Source of the DNA: Blautia sp. An81
GTDB lineage: Bacteria; Bacillota; Clostridia; Lachnospirales; Lachnospiraceae
Reading direction: 5' to 3'
Assembly (NCBI RefSeq): GCF_002161285.1
Contig: NZ_NFHH01000010.1
Span: 80,814-144,813 of the forward strand
Length of the DNA: 64,000 nt
Shown piece after piece: positions 44,006 to 53,605 of the stretch. The stretch's first letter is position 1, and each line of letters begins with the position of its first letter. The position numbers and the translations under genes were made by a program. The notes under the pieces were generated by a model. The model was not told where the DNA came from and did not search any database. It saw only the letters and a program-made list of their open reading frames with translations.

Positions 44006-44006
44006 A

Positions 44007-46259
44007 TTATTTTTTCCCCTTTTGCATATATTTCTCATGAAATTCTTCTGCAGGAATCGGCCTGCAGTAATAATATCCCTGGCCAAAATCACAGCCCAGC
44101 TCCTGGATCATCTGTTCATTTTCTTTTGTCTCGATTCCTTCTGCCACAGTAGAAATCTCCAGGCTCCTGCTGATCATAATAATATGTTCAAGGATAATTT
44201 TCTGCTTCTGTTGGTCTGTCCCGTCTATTCCTTCCATAAATCCTTTGTCCAGTTTCAGCTCGTCAATATCCAGTTTTCCAAGAGTATTCAAAGAAGAATA
44301 GCCGCTGCCGAAATCATCCATGGAAATCCGGAATCCGATTTCTTTCAGACTTGCGATAACCTGATTAAGCTTATCTATATTTTCCATTGCAAGCCCTTCC
44401 AGAATTTCCAGAGTGATCCATCTGGCCGGCGTCTCGTATTTTTCGATGAGCTTTTCCATCCTCCCCACATAATCAGTCTCATAGAAAAGAATCTTTGAAT
44501 GATTTACAGACACCGGTATTGGCCGTATTCCCTGGTCGATCCATTTCCGGATAAGGCGGCAGACCTGTTCGGTCATATACATATCCAGCACAGCGCAAAA
44601 ACCATTGCTCTCAAATATAGGGATAAACTGTCCCGGATAGATCACTTTTCCGTCCCCGCGTATCCATCTGACCAGTGCCTCTGCTCCGGACAGTCTGCCG
44701 GTCCTCAGGTCAAACTTAGGTTGGAGATACATTTTAAATTCTCCGTTTTCCAGGGCCTGGTTCATATGAGACTCCACATAATTCTGAAGGATTTCTTCCT
44801 GGTGCAGGTTCAGATCATAAAACCAAATACTATTTCTGGGAAGGCTTCTGGCCTTTTCCAGAGCAAACATAGTATGGGTCGTCTGCATAGTCGCAGTGTC
44901 CGTTTTTATCCCTTGAGGAATAAGAGAAATACCGCAGTACATCTGGATATCATAATCATGATTCAAATTTGCGGAAAAAGCCGCGATCTTTTCCATGATA
45001 TCCTGTATCCTTCTCTGGATTTCTTTACGCTCTTCTCCCTTCAGCAGTACCAGGAACATATCTGCAGAGTTTCTGCAGAAATACTCCCCTTCTCCCGTGT
45101 TTTCCTCCAATACATCTTTTACATGACAGAGGAGACTGTCCGCCTGATTTCTTCCGAAAATTTCATTGATAAATTTAAACTGGCGGATATTCAGTCCTGC
45201 AAGGGCATAGGTCTCCTGCTTTTTCATGACCTTAGCCAGCTCCTGCTGGAATTTTTCCGAATTGAACGCTCCCGTCAGAGAATCATAATAAGCATACTGG
45301 ATCAATTCCCGGTTTTTCTTTTTCATCAGCCTGTAACCATAAAAAATGAACACGATCACAGCCGCCAGTATTACAGAAAAAGTGACTCTTGTGATCAGAA
45401 TCATCTGTGTCAGGAATTTATTAGATTCATTTACCGCTTCTATACCGAAAAGACTCCAGTCCTTTATTCCCACCGGCTCTATATAAAGCCTGTACCTATG
45501 TCCTTTGTACTCCAGAGAAGCAAAACAGCTCTCCTGGGAATCCAGAACGTCAGTTATCCGCTCTTCTTCTTTTTGGGAAAAATAATCTCCGGAAAAGATA
45601 TCCTCTGTCTCATAGGGAAGCACATACTCTCCCTGGCTATTGATAAGCTGGATATGTCCGTTACCGCCAAACAACACATCATTGGTCAAAATTTCTTTCA
45701 GAGAATCTGCCTCTCCCGTAGCCACAAGCGCCCCGATGATCTCTTCACCCCGATATACCGGTACTGCGTATCCCAGCACCTGTTTCTCCAGTTCTGTATC
45801 ATAAATGACACCTGAAAATCCATCCTCGCCCTCCCAGGCCTTCCGAATGATCTCCTGCATTTCCGGAGTAACCTCTTCCAGTTTCTTGTCCATCTCTATG
45901 CTTTTCCCTCTGGTTACCCGTACTCCTGTGCCATTGCGTCCAAAATATCCCATCCGCACAAATCCATTATGATTATTCGCTCCCAGCAGACCTCTGGAAA
46001 AGCTCTCTTTTTCCAAACCCTCATTAAATTCCAGAAAAGCTGACAGTGTATATATGGTCTGAAAGTCTACCTGCAACTTCTGATGCAGATTGTCACTGTA
46101 CTTCTCTACTTCTCTCTGTATTCTGCTGTCAATGGCATCCTGCTGTACACGGTTCAAAGAAAAGGTGACAATGCCTCCTGCCGTCAAAATAGCAAGACTG
46201 AGCACAGCCACAAATATCGTCAGTTTTTTCAGGTGTTTTTCGATTATCGATTCGCTCAT
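44007..46259 (-). CDS. membrane Cache-GGDEF-EAL protein, probable cyclic-di-GMP phosphodiesterase
   Basis: 750 residues. Membrane helices near 13-34 and 290-315 flank an extracellular Cache-type sensor. The GGDEF domain is degenerate: the active-site loop reads RNSADMFLVLL, so it probably cannot make cyclic-di-GMP. The EAL domain is intact: SGAEALVRW near 520, VSVNHSKI, ILEGLAMEN and ISMDDFGSGYSSLNTL near 645, then DELKLDKGF. It is the first gene of an operon with the diguanylate cyclase, HD-GYP, Hpt and DUF362 genes, with a good promoter upstream. Confidence 0.9.
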   Translation of the reverse strand: MSESIIEKHLKKLTIFVAVLSLAILTAGGIVTFSLNRVQQDAIDSRIQREVEKYSDNLHQKLQVDFQTIYTLSAFLEFNEGLEKESFSRGLLGANNHNGFVRMGYFGRNGTGVRVTRGKSIEMDKKLEEVTPEMQEIIRKAWEGEDGFSGVIYDTELEKQVLGYAVPVYRGEEIIGALVATGEADSLKEILTNDVLFGGNGHIQLINSQGEYVLPYETEDIFSGDYFSQKEEERITDVLDSQESCFASLEYKGHRYRLYIEPVGIKDWSLFGIEAVNESNKFLTQMILITRVTFSVILAAVIVFIFYGYRLMKKKNRELIQYAYYDSLTGAFNSEKFQQELAKVMKKQETYALAGLNIRQFKFINEIFGRNQADSLLCHVKDVLEENTGEGEYFCRNSADMFLVLLKGEERKEIQRRIQDIMEKIAAFSANLNHDYDIQMYCGISLIPQGIKTDTATMQTTHTMFALEKARSLPRNSIWFYDLNLHQEEILQNYVESHMNQALENGEFKMYLQPKFDLRTGRLSGAEALVRWIRGDGKVIYPGQFIPIFESNGFCAVLDMYMTEQVCRLIRKWIDQGIRPIPVSVNHSKILFYETDYVGRMEKLIEKYETPARWITLEILEGLAMENIDKLNQVIASLKEIGFRISMDDFGSGYSSLNTLGKLDIDELKLDKGFMEGIDGTDQQKQKIILEHIIMISRSLEISTVAEGIETKENEQMIQELGCDFGQGYYYCRPIPAEEFHEKYMQKGKK

Positions 46260-46282
46260 TATCTTACTCCTTATTTGTGTTC

Positions 46283-46312
46283 AGTATATAATAGAAATCG
46301 CGGAAGTGTCAA
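46283..46312 (-). promoter_or_regulatory. promoter of the cyclic-di-GMP operon
   Basis: On the minus strand TTGACA (46307-46312) and TATACT (46283-46288) are 18 bases apart, ~25 bases upstream of the Cache-GGDEF-EAL start. Confidence 0.7.
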
Positions 46313-46325
46313 GCTGGCCGAGACT

Positions 46326-46355
46326 CAGAACAGGGTAGAAAAATCTTCTGTTCTG
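46326..46355. repeat. inverted repeat between divergent GGDEF-EAL genes
   Basis: CAGAACAG (46326-46333) and CTGTTCTG (46348-46355) are perfect complements 14 bases apart. A TATAAT follows at 46359-46364 ahead of the plus-strand gene. It may be an operator controlling the divergent pair. Confidence 0.45.
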
Positions 46356-46402
46356 TTATATAATACAGGAAATATTATGTCGAATTTTGTCGAGGGAAAA
46401 AA

Positions 46403-48511
46403 ATGAACAACGAATACTTTAATATTAAAGACCTGACGGAAAAGCTCCAGATTTCCAATATTCCGGACGAACTGTTTTCAGAAGCTTTTCTGCTGGATTA
46501 TGAAAAAAACACCCTGCTGATGAGCAGGAGCATGGCGGAAGTTTTCACAGACACAGACCATGGCCGCAAGGGACGTATCTCCCTGGACGAACTGCTGAAT
46601 TATTTTACCGCTGCCAGCCGCAGCGTATTTCTCCATGATCTGGCACTTCTGAAGAAAAGAAAGCAGTCTAAGACAGACAGTCATCTGGATATTATCAAAG
46701 ATGGAACCATCGCCAATATCCTGATCGTCATGCTGCCCCTGGAGACTCCCGGTTTTATTCTGGGCATCGTCCATCTGAATTTTGACCTTACCCATGATCA
46801 CAATCTGCAGCTGGAAGAAACCATCCGGCAGCTGCGGCAGGCAGAAACTGTCAATCAGCTGATTCTGGAGGGAAGTACCGATTATATCTATCAGCTTGAC
46901 CTGGTCAACAATGTGTGCACCTTCTCTCCCAAAGCCGTAGATGTGCTGCCTCTTGAAAGCAATACCTTTTCAAATGCCATGGACCGGCTCCTGGGCTTTA
47001 TCATTCCTGAAGACCGCAGCGTATTTCTGGACTCTTTCGCCCCCTTTTTAAGCGGCAAAAGCAAATATCACAGGGCAGAATACCGGGTAAAGACCAAGTT
47101 TGATACCGTCATCTGGATACGCTGCCAGGGAAAAGGAATACACGATGAAAACGGAAATCCGCTGATGATCGCCGGATCTCTGATAGATATCACAGAACAG
47201 AAAGCCTATGAAGAAAGGCTGAAAAATATTCTCTATTATGACATACTCACAGGTCTGAAAAACCGGAACTGTTTTGAGAAGGATATGAAAAAACATCTGG
47301 AGGATCCTTCTGCCACCGGAAGCGTTTTATGCATCGATATCCATAACTTCAAAATTTTCAATGAGATTTTCGGCAGGGATTTTGCCAACAAGATTTTAAT
47401 AGAATTTACCCGCATCATCAACCTGTACATCAGTGACAATCTGGGCGTTTATCGTCTGGAAGGCGATGAGTTCCTGGTCCATATCAGAGAAAATACCCAG
47501 GAACAGATTCTGGAAAAACTGATTCCTTTCCAGATGTATCTGAGCCGAGAGCGGACTTTGGAAGGCCATGTGATCTTCATACGAGCCAATATAGGTGTGG
47601 CTATGTATCCCCAGAACGGCAGAACCAGCGAAGAACTGATACAAAATGCAAACATGGCTCTGCTGATGCGTTCTAAATCTAATTCTCACCAGACTGTCTT
47701 CTTCCGCAGCGAAAATCTGGACAGCCTGAACAAAAAATATATTCTGGAAAGAGTGCTCCGCCAGGATGTTGCTGATGGTATGAAAAATTTTCACCTGGTA
47801 TTCCAGCCGGTTATCGAAGTGGAAAATAAGACCGCAAAATACCATGGGGCTGAAGCCCTTCTCCGGTATCAGACTCCTGATCTAGAAGGTATCTCTCAGG
47901 AAGAGCTGATTGAGACCCTGGAATACTCCGGTCTGATTCTTAACGTAGGAAGATGGGTGGTAAAGCAGTCTATAAGAGAATGTAAAAACTGGCATAAGAT
48001 GGGCTTCGACCTCTATATGAACATCAATATTTCCGCCCAGCAGGTATCAGATAAGGATTTGATTTTCTATATCCGTAAATGCTGCCAGGACGCTGACCTG
48101 GAGCCTAAATGGCTTGTTTTTGAACTGACAGAGACCTCTCTAATCAACAACTTTGAGATTGCCGACCAGTTCTGCCGGGATCTGAGGGAAATGGGAGCCG
48201 GAGTAGCCTTGGATGATTTCGGCACCGGCTACTCCAGTTTTACCTACCTGAAAAAACTGACGATCTCCCAGATTAAAATTGACCGGGAATATATCCATCA
48301 AATAAGCAAAGATTCCTATAATCAGCTTTTCCTGAAATGTCTCTACGACCTGGGCAGCAATCTTGGTGTAAAGATCTGCGCCGAAGGTGTAGAAACTGAA
48401 GAAACCTACCAGAAAATGCTGGAAATGGGCGTGCCGCTGATGCAGGGATTTTATTTTAATCCTCCCCTGGAGTCAGAGGAATTCCGCAGGCAGATCAGCA
48501 TGTCCCGGTAG
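46403..48511 (+). CDS. cytoplasmic PAS-GGDEF-EAL protein
   Basis: 702 residues without a membrane segment. An N-terminal ~140-residue sensing region is followed by a PAS/PAC unit (YIYQLDLVNNVCTFSPKAVD near 165, SLIDITEQKAYEERL near 265). The GGDEF domain keeps LTGLKNRN but its active site reads RLEGDEFLVHI and there is no I-site. The EAL domain has YHGAEALLRYQ near 480, VFELTETSLINN near 575 and ALDDFGTGYSSFTYL near 610, so phosphodiesterase activity is likely. It is divergent from the cyclic-di-GMP operon and ends directly against the hybrid kinase gene. Confidence 0.9.
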   Translation: MNNEYFNIKDLTEKLQISNIPDELFSEAFLLDYEKNTLLMSRSMAEVFTDTDHGRKGRISLDELLNYFTAASRSVFLHDLALLKKRKQSKTDSHLDIIKDGTIANILIVMLPLETPGFILGIVHLNFDLTHDHNLQLEETIRQLRQAETVNQLILEGSTDYIYQLDLVNNVCTFSPKAVDVLPLESNTFSNAMDRLLGFIIPEDRSVFLDSFAPFLSGKSKYHRAEYRVKTKFDTVIWIRCQGKGIHDENGNPLMIAGSLIDITEQKAYEERLKNILYYDILTGLKNRNCFEKDMKKHLEDPSATGSVLCIDIHNFKIFNEIFGRDFANKILIEFTRIINLYISDNLGVYRLEGDEFLVHIRENTQEQILEKLIPFQMYLSRERTLEGHVIFIRANIGVAMYPQNGRTSEELIQNANMALLMRSKSNSHQTVFFRSENLDSLNKKYILERVLRQDVADGMKNFHLVFQPVIEVENKTAKYHGAEALLRYQTPDLEGISQEELIETLEYSGLILNVGRWVVKQSIRECKNWHKMGFDLYMNINISAQQVSDKDLIFYIRKCCQDADLEPKWLVFELTETSLINNFEIADQFCRDLREMGAGVALDDFGTGYSSFTYLKKLTISQIKIDREYIHQISKDSYNQLFLKCLYDLGSNLGVKICAEGVETEETYQKMLEMGVPLMQGFYFNPPLESEEFRRQISMSR

Positions 48512-51031
48512 TTATGTTCCATTCCTTTTTAGGCCAGCCATGGTCTTTTTCAAAATATTGAAGTCAATAGGCTTGGAAATATGGGCGTTCATACCTGCCT
48601 TTCTGGTCAAAGCAATGTCCTCGGCAAAGGCATTGGCTGTAACCGCTATGATCGGGATCTTCCGGGCGTCGGCTCTGCCGGAATTCCGGATACGTTCCGC
48701 CGCCTGGCAGCCGTCCATTACTGGCATCTGCATATCCATCAGGATAAAATCAAAATAGAAAGGTTCATGTTCCAGATAAAGTTCCAATGCTTCCCTGCCG
48801 TTCCATGCCTGGGTAATCTTCAGGCCGCAGGCCGCCAGGATTTCTGCTGCGATTTCCATATTGATCTCATTATCCTCTGTAAGCAGCACGCGCATGCCTG
48901 CCAGATCCATTTCCTCCCCGGCGCTGCTGGCGGCCTGAGCAGAGATTTCTTCCTTCTGAAGAGCCTCTCCCTCATGAAGTTCCAGAGGAAGGATCACTTG
49001 GAATACAGAACCTTTTCCCAGCTCGCTAGCCACTTCAATACTTCCCTCCATTTTCCGGACCAATTCATAGACAATGGGCATTCCCAGTCCTGTTCCAGCT
49101 ACATTGGCGGCGCCGAATCTGGTTTCTCTCTCAAAAGGCACAAAAATTTTTTTAAGGAACTCTTGACTCATGCCAAATCCGTTGTCACTTACTGTAAAAT
49201 GATATTTTCTGTAATTGTTCCTGCTGTCCCGAATCTCCTCCACATGGAATTCAATCCGGCCATCTTCTCCAGTAAACTTAAAAGCATTGGAAAGCAGGTT
49301 ATTAAGAATCTGCTGTATCCTGCCCCAGTCTCCTTCCACTTCTCCATGTTCAATCTGAATGGAGCAGATAAATTGTTTTCCCGAATTATCTGCCTGAATC
49401 TGAAAAATAGAAGCCAGTTCCTCCAGATTCCTTTTCAAATGGAAGTTGCTGTTTTTAATCTCCAGTTTTCCCTGTTCCATCTTGGACATCTCCAGGATAT
49501 CATTGATCAGGCCCAGGAGCTGGTTTCCAAGAGATTCTATCTTTTTCACTGACTCTCTGACTTTTTCTGAGTCTTCTATATTTCTTGAAATGATCTCCGT
49601 CAGTCCTATAATCCCGTTTAAAGGCGTACGCATATCATGAGACATAAGAGAAAAGAACATATTCTTGGATTTTGCCATTTTATCCACATTTTCCAGAGAC
49701 TGCTTCAGGAATTTCAGTCTGGATAAATCCTCTTCCTTCTTATCATTTACATCCCTAAAGCAAAGGACCACAGATCCTTGCTTCAGAGACTCATCATAGA
49801 GCATCTGGACATGGACCCAACGGTATTCGTTATTGAAAAGTCTTTTAAAATCTCCTCCGAAATCCCGCACTCTCCTCTTGGTCAGTTCTCTCATGTTTTC
49901 AATGGAAAAGGTCTGGATATATTCCTCATACACGTCTTCATGGATCACCTCAGACATAACTTTCAGCAAATCTCTGTATTCGCCTCTGGGTGGGAGTTCT
50001 GAGCGGACATAATCTGATCCTTTAAGCATGGAATATGTTTCCTCTTTCAGATTGATCATATACAGTGCATAATAGGAATTTCCCAGAACCCCTACCACGT
50101 CATTATATAGCCTTGCTTTCTTATTACTCCGATGATCCAGAATCAGATAAACTCCGGACAGGATCACAAATCCGGCTGCTATGGGGCCGAATACCAGCCA
50201 TATATTATCTGTAGCGCTGAGAAGTTCATCATAAGGCATAGTGATCACCGTGTACCATCCGGAATCCAGCACGTAGTAATAGACACCCCTCTTTTCCCCT
50301 TCTGTTCCTATGATGTAGGAGTCGTATCTGTCATGCTTTCCTTCCTGGATTTCCTGAAAAATACGCAGAAATCTCTCCTGGAGATTTTCTCCGCTTCCAG
50401 AACTTAGATAATTATCGATCAGCATCCCATCCTGATCGCAGAGAAAATAGTTGCATCCCTGAGGCAGATCCACTACATTTTCAGGCAGTGCGATTCCATC
50501 CAGATAGACATCCAAAGCGATCACATCCTGGGAATTTCCAAGCTCTTTTGCAATGGTGACTACCTGTCTTTGGAGGCGGACATCGGTATAAACGCTTGTG
50601 TATATGACCTCGCCTTTGGATGCCAAAGCCTCCTGATACCACTGAGCAGTCCCCGGATCAAAGGTTTCATCTCCCTCCCAGTAAGTAGCAGCCTCCATTT
50701 TGCCGTCAATATATCCATAAAGTTCTATATTGTTCAGCTCCATGGTCTCTTCTATATAGCCTTTGTATTTTTCCAGCATGTCTGAAAGATCTGCGCCATC
50801 GGCACTATTCTGGATCTGGTATTCTACTGTACGTAAAACCGTTTCATACTGATTCAGATAAGTTTCCTCATTAATTGCAAATCTTCTGGCAATCTCGTCT
50901 CCCATTCGCTGAGCGTTGTTCAGAAGCGCCTCATTCATAAACTTTACACTGAATGGAAACAGCCCCAGTACGATCAGCATGATCAGCAGCAGGAATCCAT
51001 ACTTTTTCCAGTCTTTTCTCTTTTTATTCAT
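48512..51031 (-). CDS. hybrid sensor histidine kinase with Cache sensor and C-terminal receiver
   Basis: 839 residues. Membrane helices near 12-30 and 285-305 enclose a double-Cache extracellular sensor (IALDVYLDGIALPENV, YYVLDSGWYTVITMPYDELL). A PAS-like region follows, then the dimerisation/phospho-acceptor box FSLMSHDMRTPLNGIIG near 475, the ATPase N box ILNNLLSNAFKF near 580 and G boxes DNGFGMS and GTGLGMPIV. The receiver has LLTEDNEINMEI near 712, FILMDMQMPVMDG near 757 and HISKPID. The nearby Hpt and receiver proteins could complete a phosphorelay. It ends tail-to-tail, without a gap, against the PAS-GGDEF-EAL gene. Confidence 0.93.
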   Translation of the reverse strand: MNKKRKDWKKYGFLLLIMLIVLGLFPFSVKFMNEALLNNAQRMGDEIARRFAINEETYLNQYETVLRTVEYQIQNSADGADLSDMLEKYKGYIEETMELNNIELYGYIDGKMEAATYWEGDETFDPGTAQWYQEALASKGEVIYTSVYTDVRLQRQVVTIAKELGNSQDVIALDVYLDGIALPENVVDLPQGCNYFLCDQDGMLIDNYLSSGSGENLQERFLRIFQEIQEGKHDRYDSYIIGTEGEKRGVYYYVLDSGWYTVITMPYDELLSATDNIWLVFGPIAAGFVILSGVYLILDHRSNKKARLYNDVVGVLGNSYYALYMINLKEETYSMLKGSDYVRSELPPRGEYRDLLKVMSEVIHEDVYEEYIQTFSIENMRELTKRRVRDFGGDFKRLFNNEYRWVHVQMLYDESLKQGSVVLCFRDVNDKKEEDLSRLKFLKQSLENVDKMAKSKNMFFSLMSHDMRTPLNGIIGLTEIISRNIEDSEKVRESVKKIESLGNQLLGLINDILEMSKMEQGKLEIKNSNFHLKRNLEELASIFQIQADNSGKQFICSIQIEHGEVEGDWGRIQQILNNLLSNAFKFTGEDGRIEFHVEEIRDSRNNYRKYHFTVSDNGFGMSQEFLKKIFVPFERETRFGAANVAGTGLGMPIVYELVRKMEGSIEVASELGKGSVFQVILPLELHEGEALQKEEISAQAASSAGEEMDLAGMRVLLTEDNEINMEIAAEILAACGLKITQAWNGREALELYLEHEPFYFDFILMDMQMPVMDGCQAAERIRNSGRADARKIPIIAVTANAFAEDIALTRKAGMNAHISKPIDFNILKKTMAGLKRNGT

Positions 51032-51131
51032 TTTGTCTTCTCCTATAGATAAGCCTTTTATGTCTTATCTATAACTATATTCTATTCTCTTTCAGAACTC
51101 AATATCTATGGCAGGGATTCCTGCTTTTTCT

Positions 51132-51644
51132 TTATTTTTTTCCTTCTAGGAGGTTACCGATCAAATGAAAGAGCATAGCTGCTATAATCACGGCTCCGGC
51201 AGCAGCTTTTCCCTGGATACTGGTAAACAGCTGAGCGGATTTTCCCAGCCATGGGATTGACATGGCCGCTTTTCCAATAAAATCCTCATAATCTACCGGA
51301 TTTACGTCTGCTTTCTCATTAGCATCACCCTTGGTGGTAAACTGTCCCATAAGGGTATTATTCTCCACTACCCGGTGGGTGATCACCGCTGCAGAATCTC
51401 TGGCTCCGTAAAAGGCGATCACATCTCCTTCTTCTATGTCCTCCGGCTGGGCGTCTTCAATGTATACAAGACTTCCCGTTGGGATCGCCGGCTCCATACT
51501 GCCGCTGACTACTGTATAAATGTCATATCCCATGACCCTGGGCAGGGTAAGCGGCAGGCACAAAGCCACCAGTAAAATTAATAAAACAGTGCCCAGTGCA
51601 CTGCATAACACAGCCACTGGGCTTTTTCTCTCTTTCCTGTCCAT
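51132..51644 (-). CDS. SipW-type signal peptidase I
   Basis: About 170 residues from ATG at 51644 (AAAGGA upstream; an in-frame ATG at 51665 is possible). An N-terminal helix ends in the catalytic region TVVSGSMEPAIPTGSLVYIE near residue 46, with the nucleophile Ser of SGSMEP. The VITHRVVENN segment near 87 replaces the catalytic Lys by His, as in the ER/SipW type. A second membrane helix is at the C-terminus. It is the last gene of the surface cluster and would process the two SipW-type precursors encoded upstream. Confidence 0.9.
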   Translation of the reverse strand: MDRKERKSPVAVLCSALGTVLLILLVALCLPLTLPRVMGYDIYTVVSGSMEPAIPTGSLVYIEDAQPEDIEEGDVIAFYGARDSAAVITHRVVENNTLMGQFTTKGDANEKADVNPVDYEDFIGKAAMSIPWLGKSAQLFTSIQGKAAAGAVIIAAMLFHLIGNLLEGKK

Positions 51645-51682
51645 GACGGAAATCCTTTCTGTCATTTATTCTGTCTTTTGTT

Positions 51683-52801
51683 TTACTTTTTCATGTTTTT
51701 CCTAAGTATATAAGCCAGTCCCCCAAGGGCAGCTACTGCCACTACGGCAACGGCTATGCCTGCAACCATAGGGAAGGTACTTCCGGAATCACTGTTTACA
51801 TTGTCTGAAGCATCAGACTGAGTGCCGTCGCTTCCGTCTTCACCTTCGTCCAGGTCGATCTGGCCCAAAGGTGTTTCTTCATCCTGGATCGCCTCAGTTC
51901 CATTGTCTGTAGTTCCTGCTTCTGTTCCATCAACAGTTGTTCCTGCGGTATCTCCCGCCTGTCCGGCATCATCTGCTCCCGCCGCTCCAGTGTCTGTACC
52001 TGTACCGGCATCTGCGCCAGTTCCAGCAGTCCCAGCGGCTCCGGCAGCATCTCCGGCAGTTCCAGTACCTGCTGTACCAGCAGTACCGGTACCTGTAACA
52101 CCTGTTCCTGCCACAGGTACCTGCTGAGTGATCACATTGGTTGTCCCCGGCTCCACAGTAGTAACTGTTACAGTCTCTCCCGGGATCACTTCTACCGGAT
52201 TTGTTCTGTATTCAAAAGTAAATACATTATCCGCCTGGTTAGCACTGAGAGTTCTGGTAAGTGTCAGGGCTTCCGGATTATAACCTTCCATATACAGATA
52301 GGCTACCACCGGCCGGTCTCCAACATTTCCATAATAAGTACGGCTGGGGGCCAGTTCATTTCCATTTTCATCTACATAGTTTACAGTGTAGCTGGTCATA
52401 TCTCCCCGGATACCGTAAGCAACTACATAATCCTCGTCTCCTGTTACCCAGAAGGCTGGTTCTTCCAGCTGCTCGTCATTGTCACGGCCGCTCATGCGCA
52501 GCCCCTGTACATAGTATTTACTTTCCTCATTGAGGCTCACTGCACCCTGGTTTATATCAAAGGATACAACGTCTCCCCGGGTAAGGCCGCTGATAGAGAT
52601 CCGGTCTTCCTGGCTGGATATGGATACATCTCCTTTGCTGTTGATCTGCAGGCCCTGAGTTCCGCTAAAGACACCCTGGTTTCCTGCATAAAAGGTAACA
52701 GTGTAATCATAATTTTCTTCTGCCCATGCAGGAACAGCGGAAAAGCTGAGGACCATAGATGCACTGAGCATGGCAGTCAGAAATTTCTTCAGCTTTCTCA
52801 T
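51683..52801 (-). CDS. secreted surface protein with MucBP-like domain and Gly/Thr/Ala-rich stalk
   Basis: 372 residues. A signal peptide (MRKLKKFLTAMLSASMVLSF, cut after AWA) leads to a ~100-residue beta-rich domain and a MucBP-like repeat (YTVNYVDENGNELAPSRTYY near 137). Residues ~225-300 are a low-complexity Gly-Thr-Ala stalk (many GTAGT/GTGTA copies), followed by an acidic segment and a C-terminal helix ending in RKNMKK. There is no clear LPXTG motif, so it seems membrane-anchored. It overlaps the preceding gene by four bases. Its role is likely surface display with the pilus cluster. Confidence 0.7.
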   Translation of the reverse strand: MRKLKKFLTAMLSASMVLSFSAVPAWAEENYDYTVTFYAGNQGVFSGTQGLQINSKGDVSISSQEDRISISGLTRGDVVSFDINQGAVSLNEESKYYVQGLRMSGRDNDEQLEEPAFWVTGDEDYVVAYGIRGDMTSYTVNYVDENGNELAPSRTYYGNVGDRPVVAYLYMEGYNPEALTLTRTLSANQADNVFTFEYRTNPVEVIPGETVTVTTVEPGTTNVITQQVPVAGTGVTGTGTAGTAGTGTAGDAAGAAGTAGTGADAGTGTDTGAAGADDAGQAGDTAGTTVDGTEAGTTDNGTEAIQDEETPLGQIDLDEGEDGSDGTQSDASDNVNSDSGSTFPMVAGIAVAVVAVAALGGLAYILRKNMKK

Positions 52802-53592
52802 GATCTCAACTCTCCTTCCTCACGGTTCTTTTTCTTTTTCAAAGCCATAATTCCCAGTCCCAGCAATACTAATCCGCTGACCAGAGCGATAGCACTGTAG
52901 AGAAGTGTCTGGCTCTCATCCCCAGTCTTTACTCTCTGGGTCCGGTAGATGGTCTTGTCTGCTTCCTTCACTGTCCGGTTGATGACCTTATCCTCTCCCT
53001 GGACCGTATCAGCCTGGGCGATCTCTGTGGCGAAGTTCATCTGCAGCTGTGCCAGGGTATTCTGGTAATCATTTCCCTGGGTCTCTCCGTCAAGGGCTAC
53101 GGTAAGATATACGGTTCCCCCCTGATCGCTTCCCAGCCGGTCCAGGTAGAAGTAATCTTCCAATGATCCGGTGACTTCCTGGAGCGCTTCCTCCCCTTCG
53201 TCTCCTCCAATGGTGTCGCTGTCAAAAAGCACGGTCTCCTCTCCCGCAGCATTTACATACCGCAGTTGGTAGCCGTAAGCGCCGCCCTGAGCGGTGCTTC
53301 CTTCCTCCAGGCTTTTGATCACTTCATTGGACATATACCAGTCGGTATCTTCCTGGCTGTCATTCTGGACATTTACCTTTAATTCAATGCTGTCTCCGGG
53401 GAGGATCCCGTAGATCTCATCGGCCATCTCCTGGGAACTGAAGCTGCTCTCCATCCCATCCCCGTTAAAGGTTACGGACCAGTCTCCCTGGCTGGTAAAG
53501 TCTTCTGCATAAACGGTTGTCCCGGTGCCTACGGTCATGGTCCCGGCGATCACTGCCCCGGTCATGACAAGGCACAAAACTTTCTTTCTCAT
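52798..53592 (-). CDS. surface protein with sortase-like VKTGD anchor
   Basis: About 264 residues from ATG at 53592 (AGGAGGT precedes; the frame extends upstream to 53643 into the previous gene). Signal peptide MRKKVLCLVMTGAVIAGTMT, then a domain that starts GDWSVTFNGDGM and includes LPGDSIELKVNVQNDSQEDT, as seen in anchored relatives of the TasA-linked set. The C-terminus has VKTGDESQ followed by a 20-residue hydrophobic helix and KKKKNREEG, a non-standard sorting signal. It follows the SipW-signal protein gene and overlaps the next gene by four bases. Confidence 0.7.
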   Translation of the reverse strand: MRKKVLCLVMTGAVIAGTMTVGTGTTVYAEDFTSQGDWSVTFNGDGMESSFSSQEMADEIYGILPGDSIELKVNVQNDSQEDTDWYMSNEVIKSLEEGSTAQGGAYGYQLRYVNAAGEETVLFDSDTIGGDEGEEALQEVTGSLEDYFYLDRLGSDQGGTVYLTVALDGETQGNDYQNTLAQLQMNFATEIAQADTVQGEDKVINRTVKEADKTIYRTQRVKTGDESQTLLYSAIALVSGLVLLGLGIMALKKKKNREEGELRS

Positions 53593-53605
53593 CCTTTTGT
53601 ACCTC

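Noticed and set aside
44499..45815. Plus-strand open frame of 438 codons opposite the Cache-GGDEF-EAL gene
   Set aside because: Composition is typical of an antisense frame and no domain is recognisable; the minus-strand gene explains the sequence.
51112..51131. GCAGG-GATT-CCTGC hairpin with T run as terminator of the surface operon
   Set aside because: The T run lies on the plus strand, while the operon runs on the minus strand; the stem is only five base pairs.
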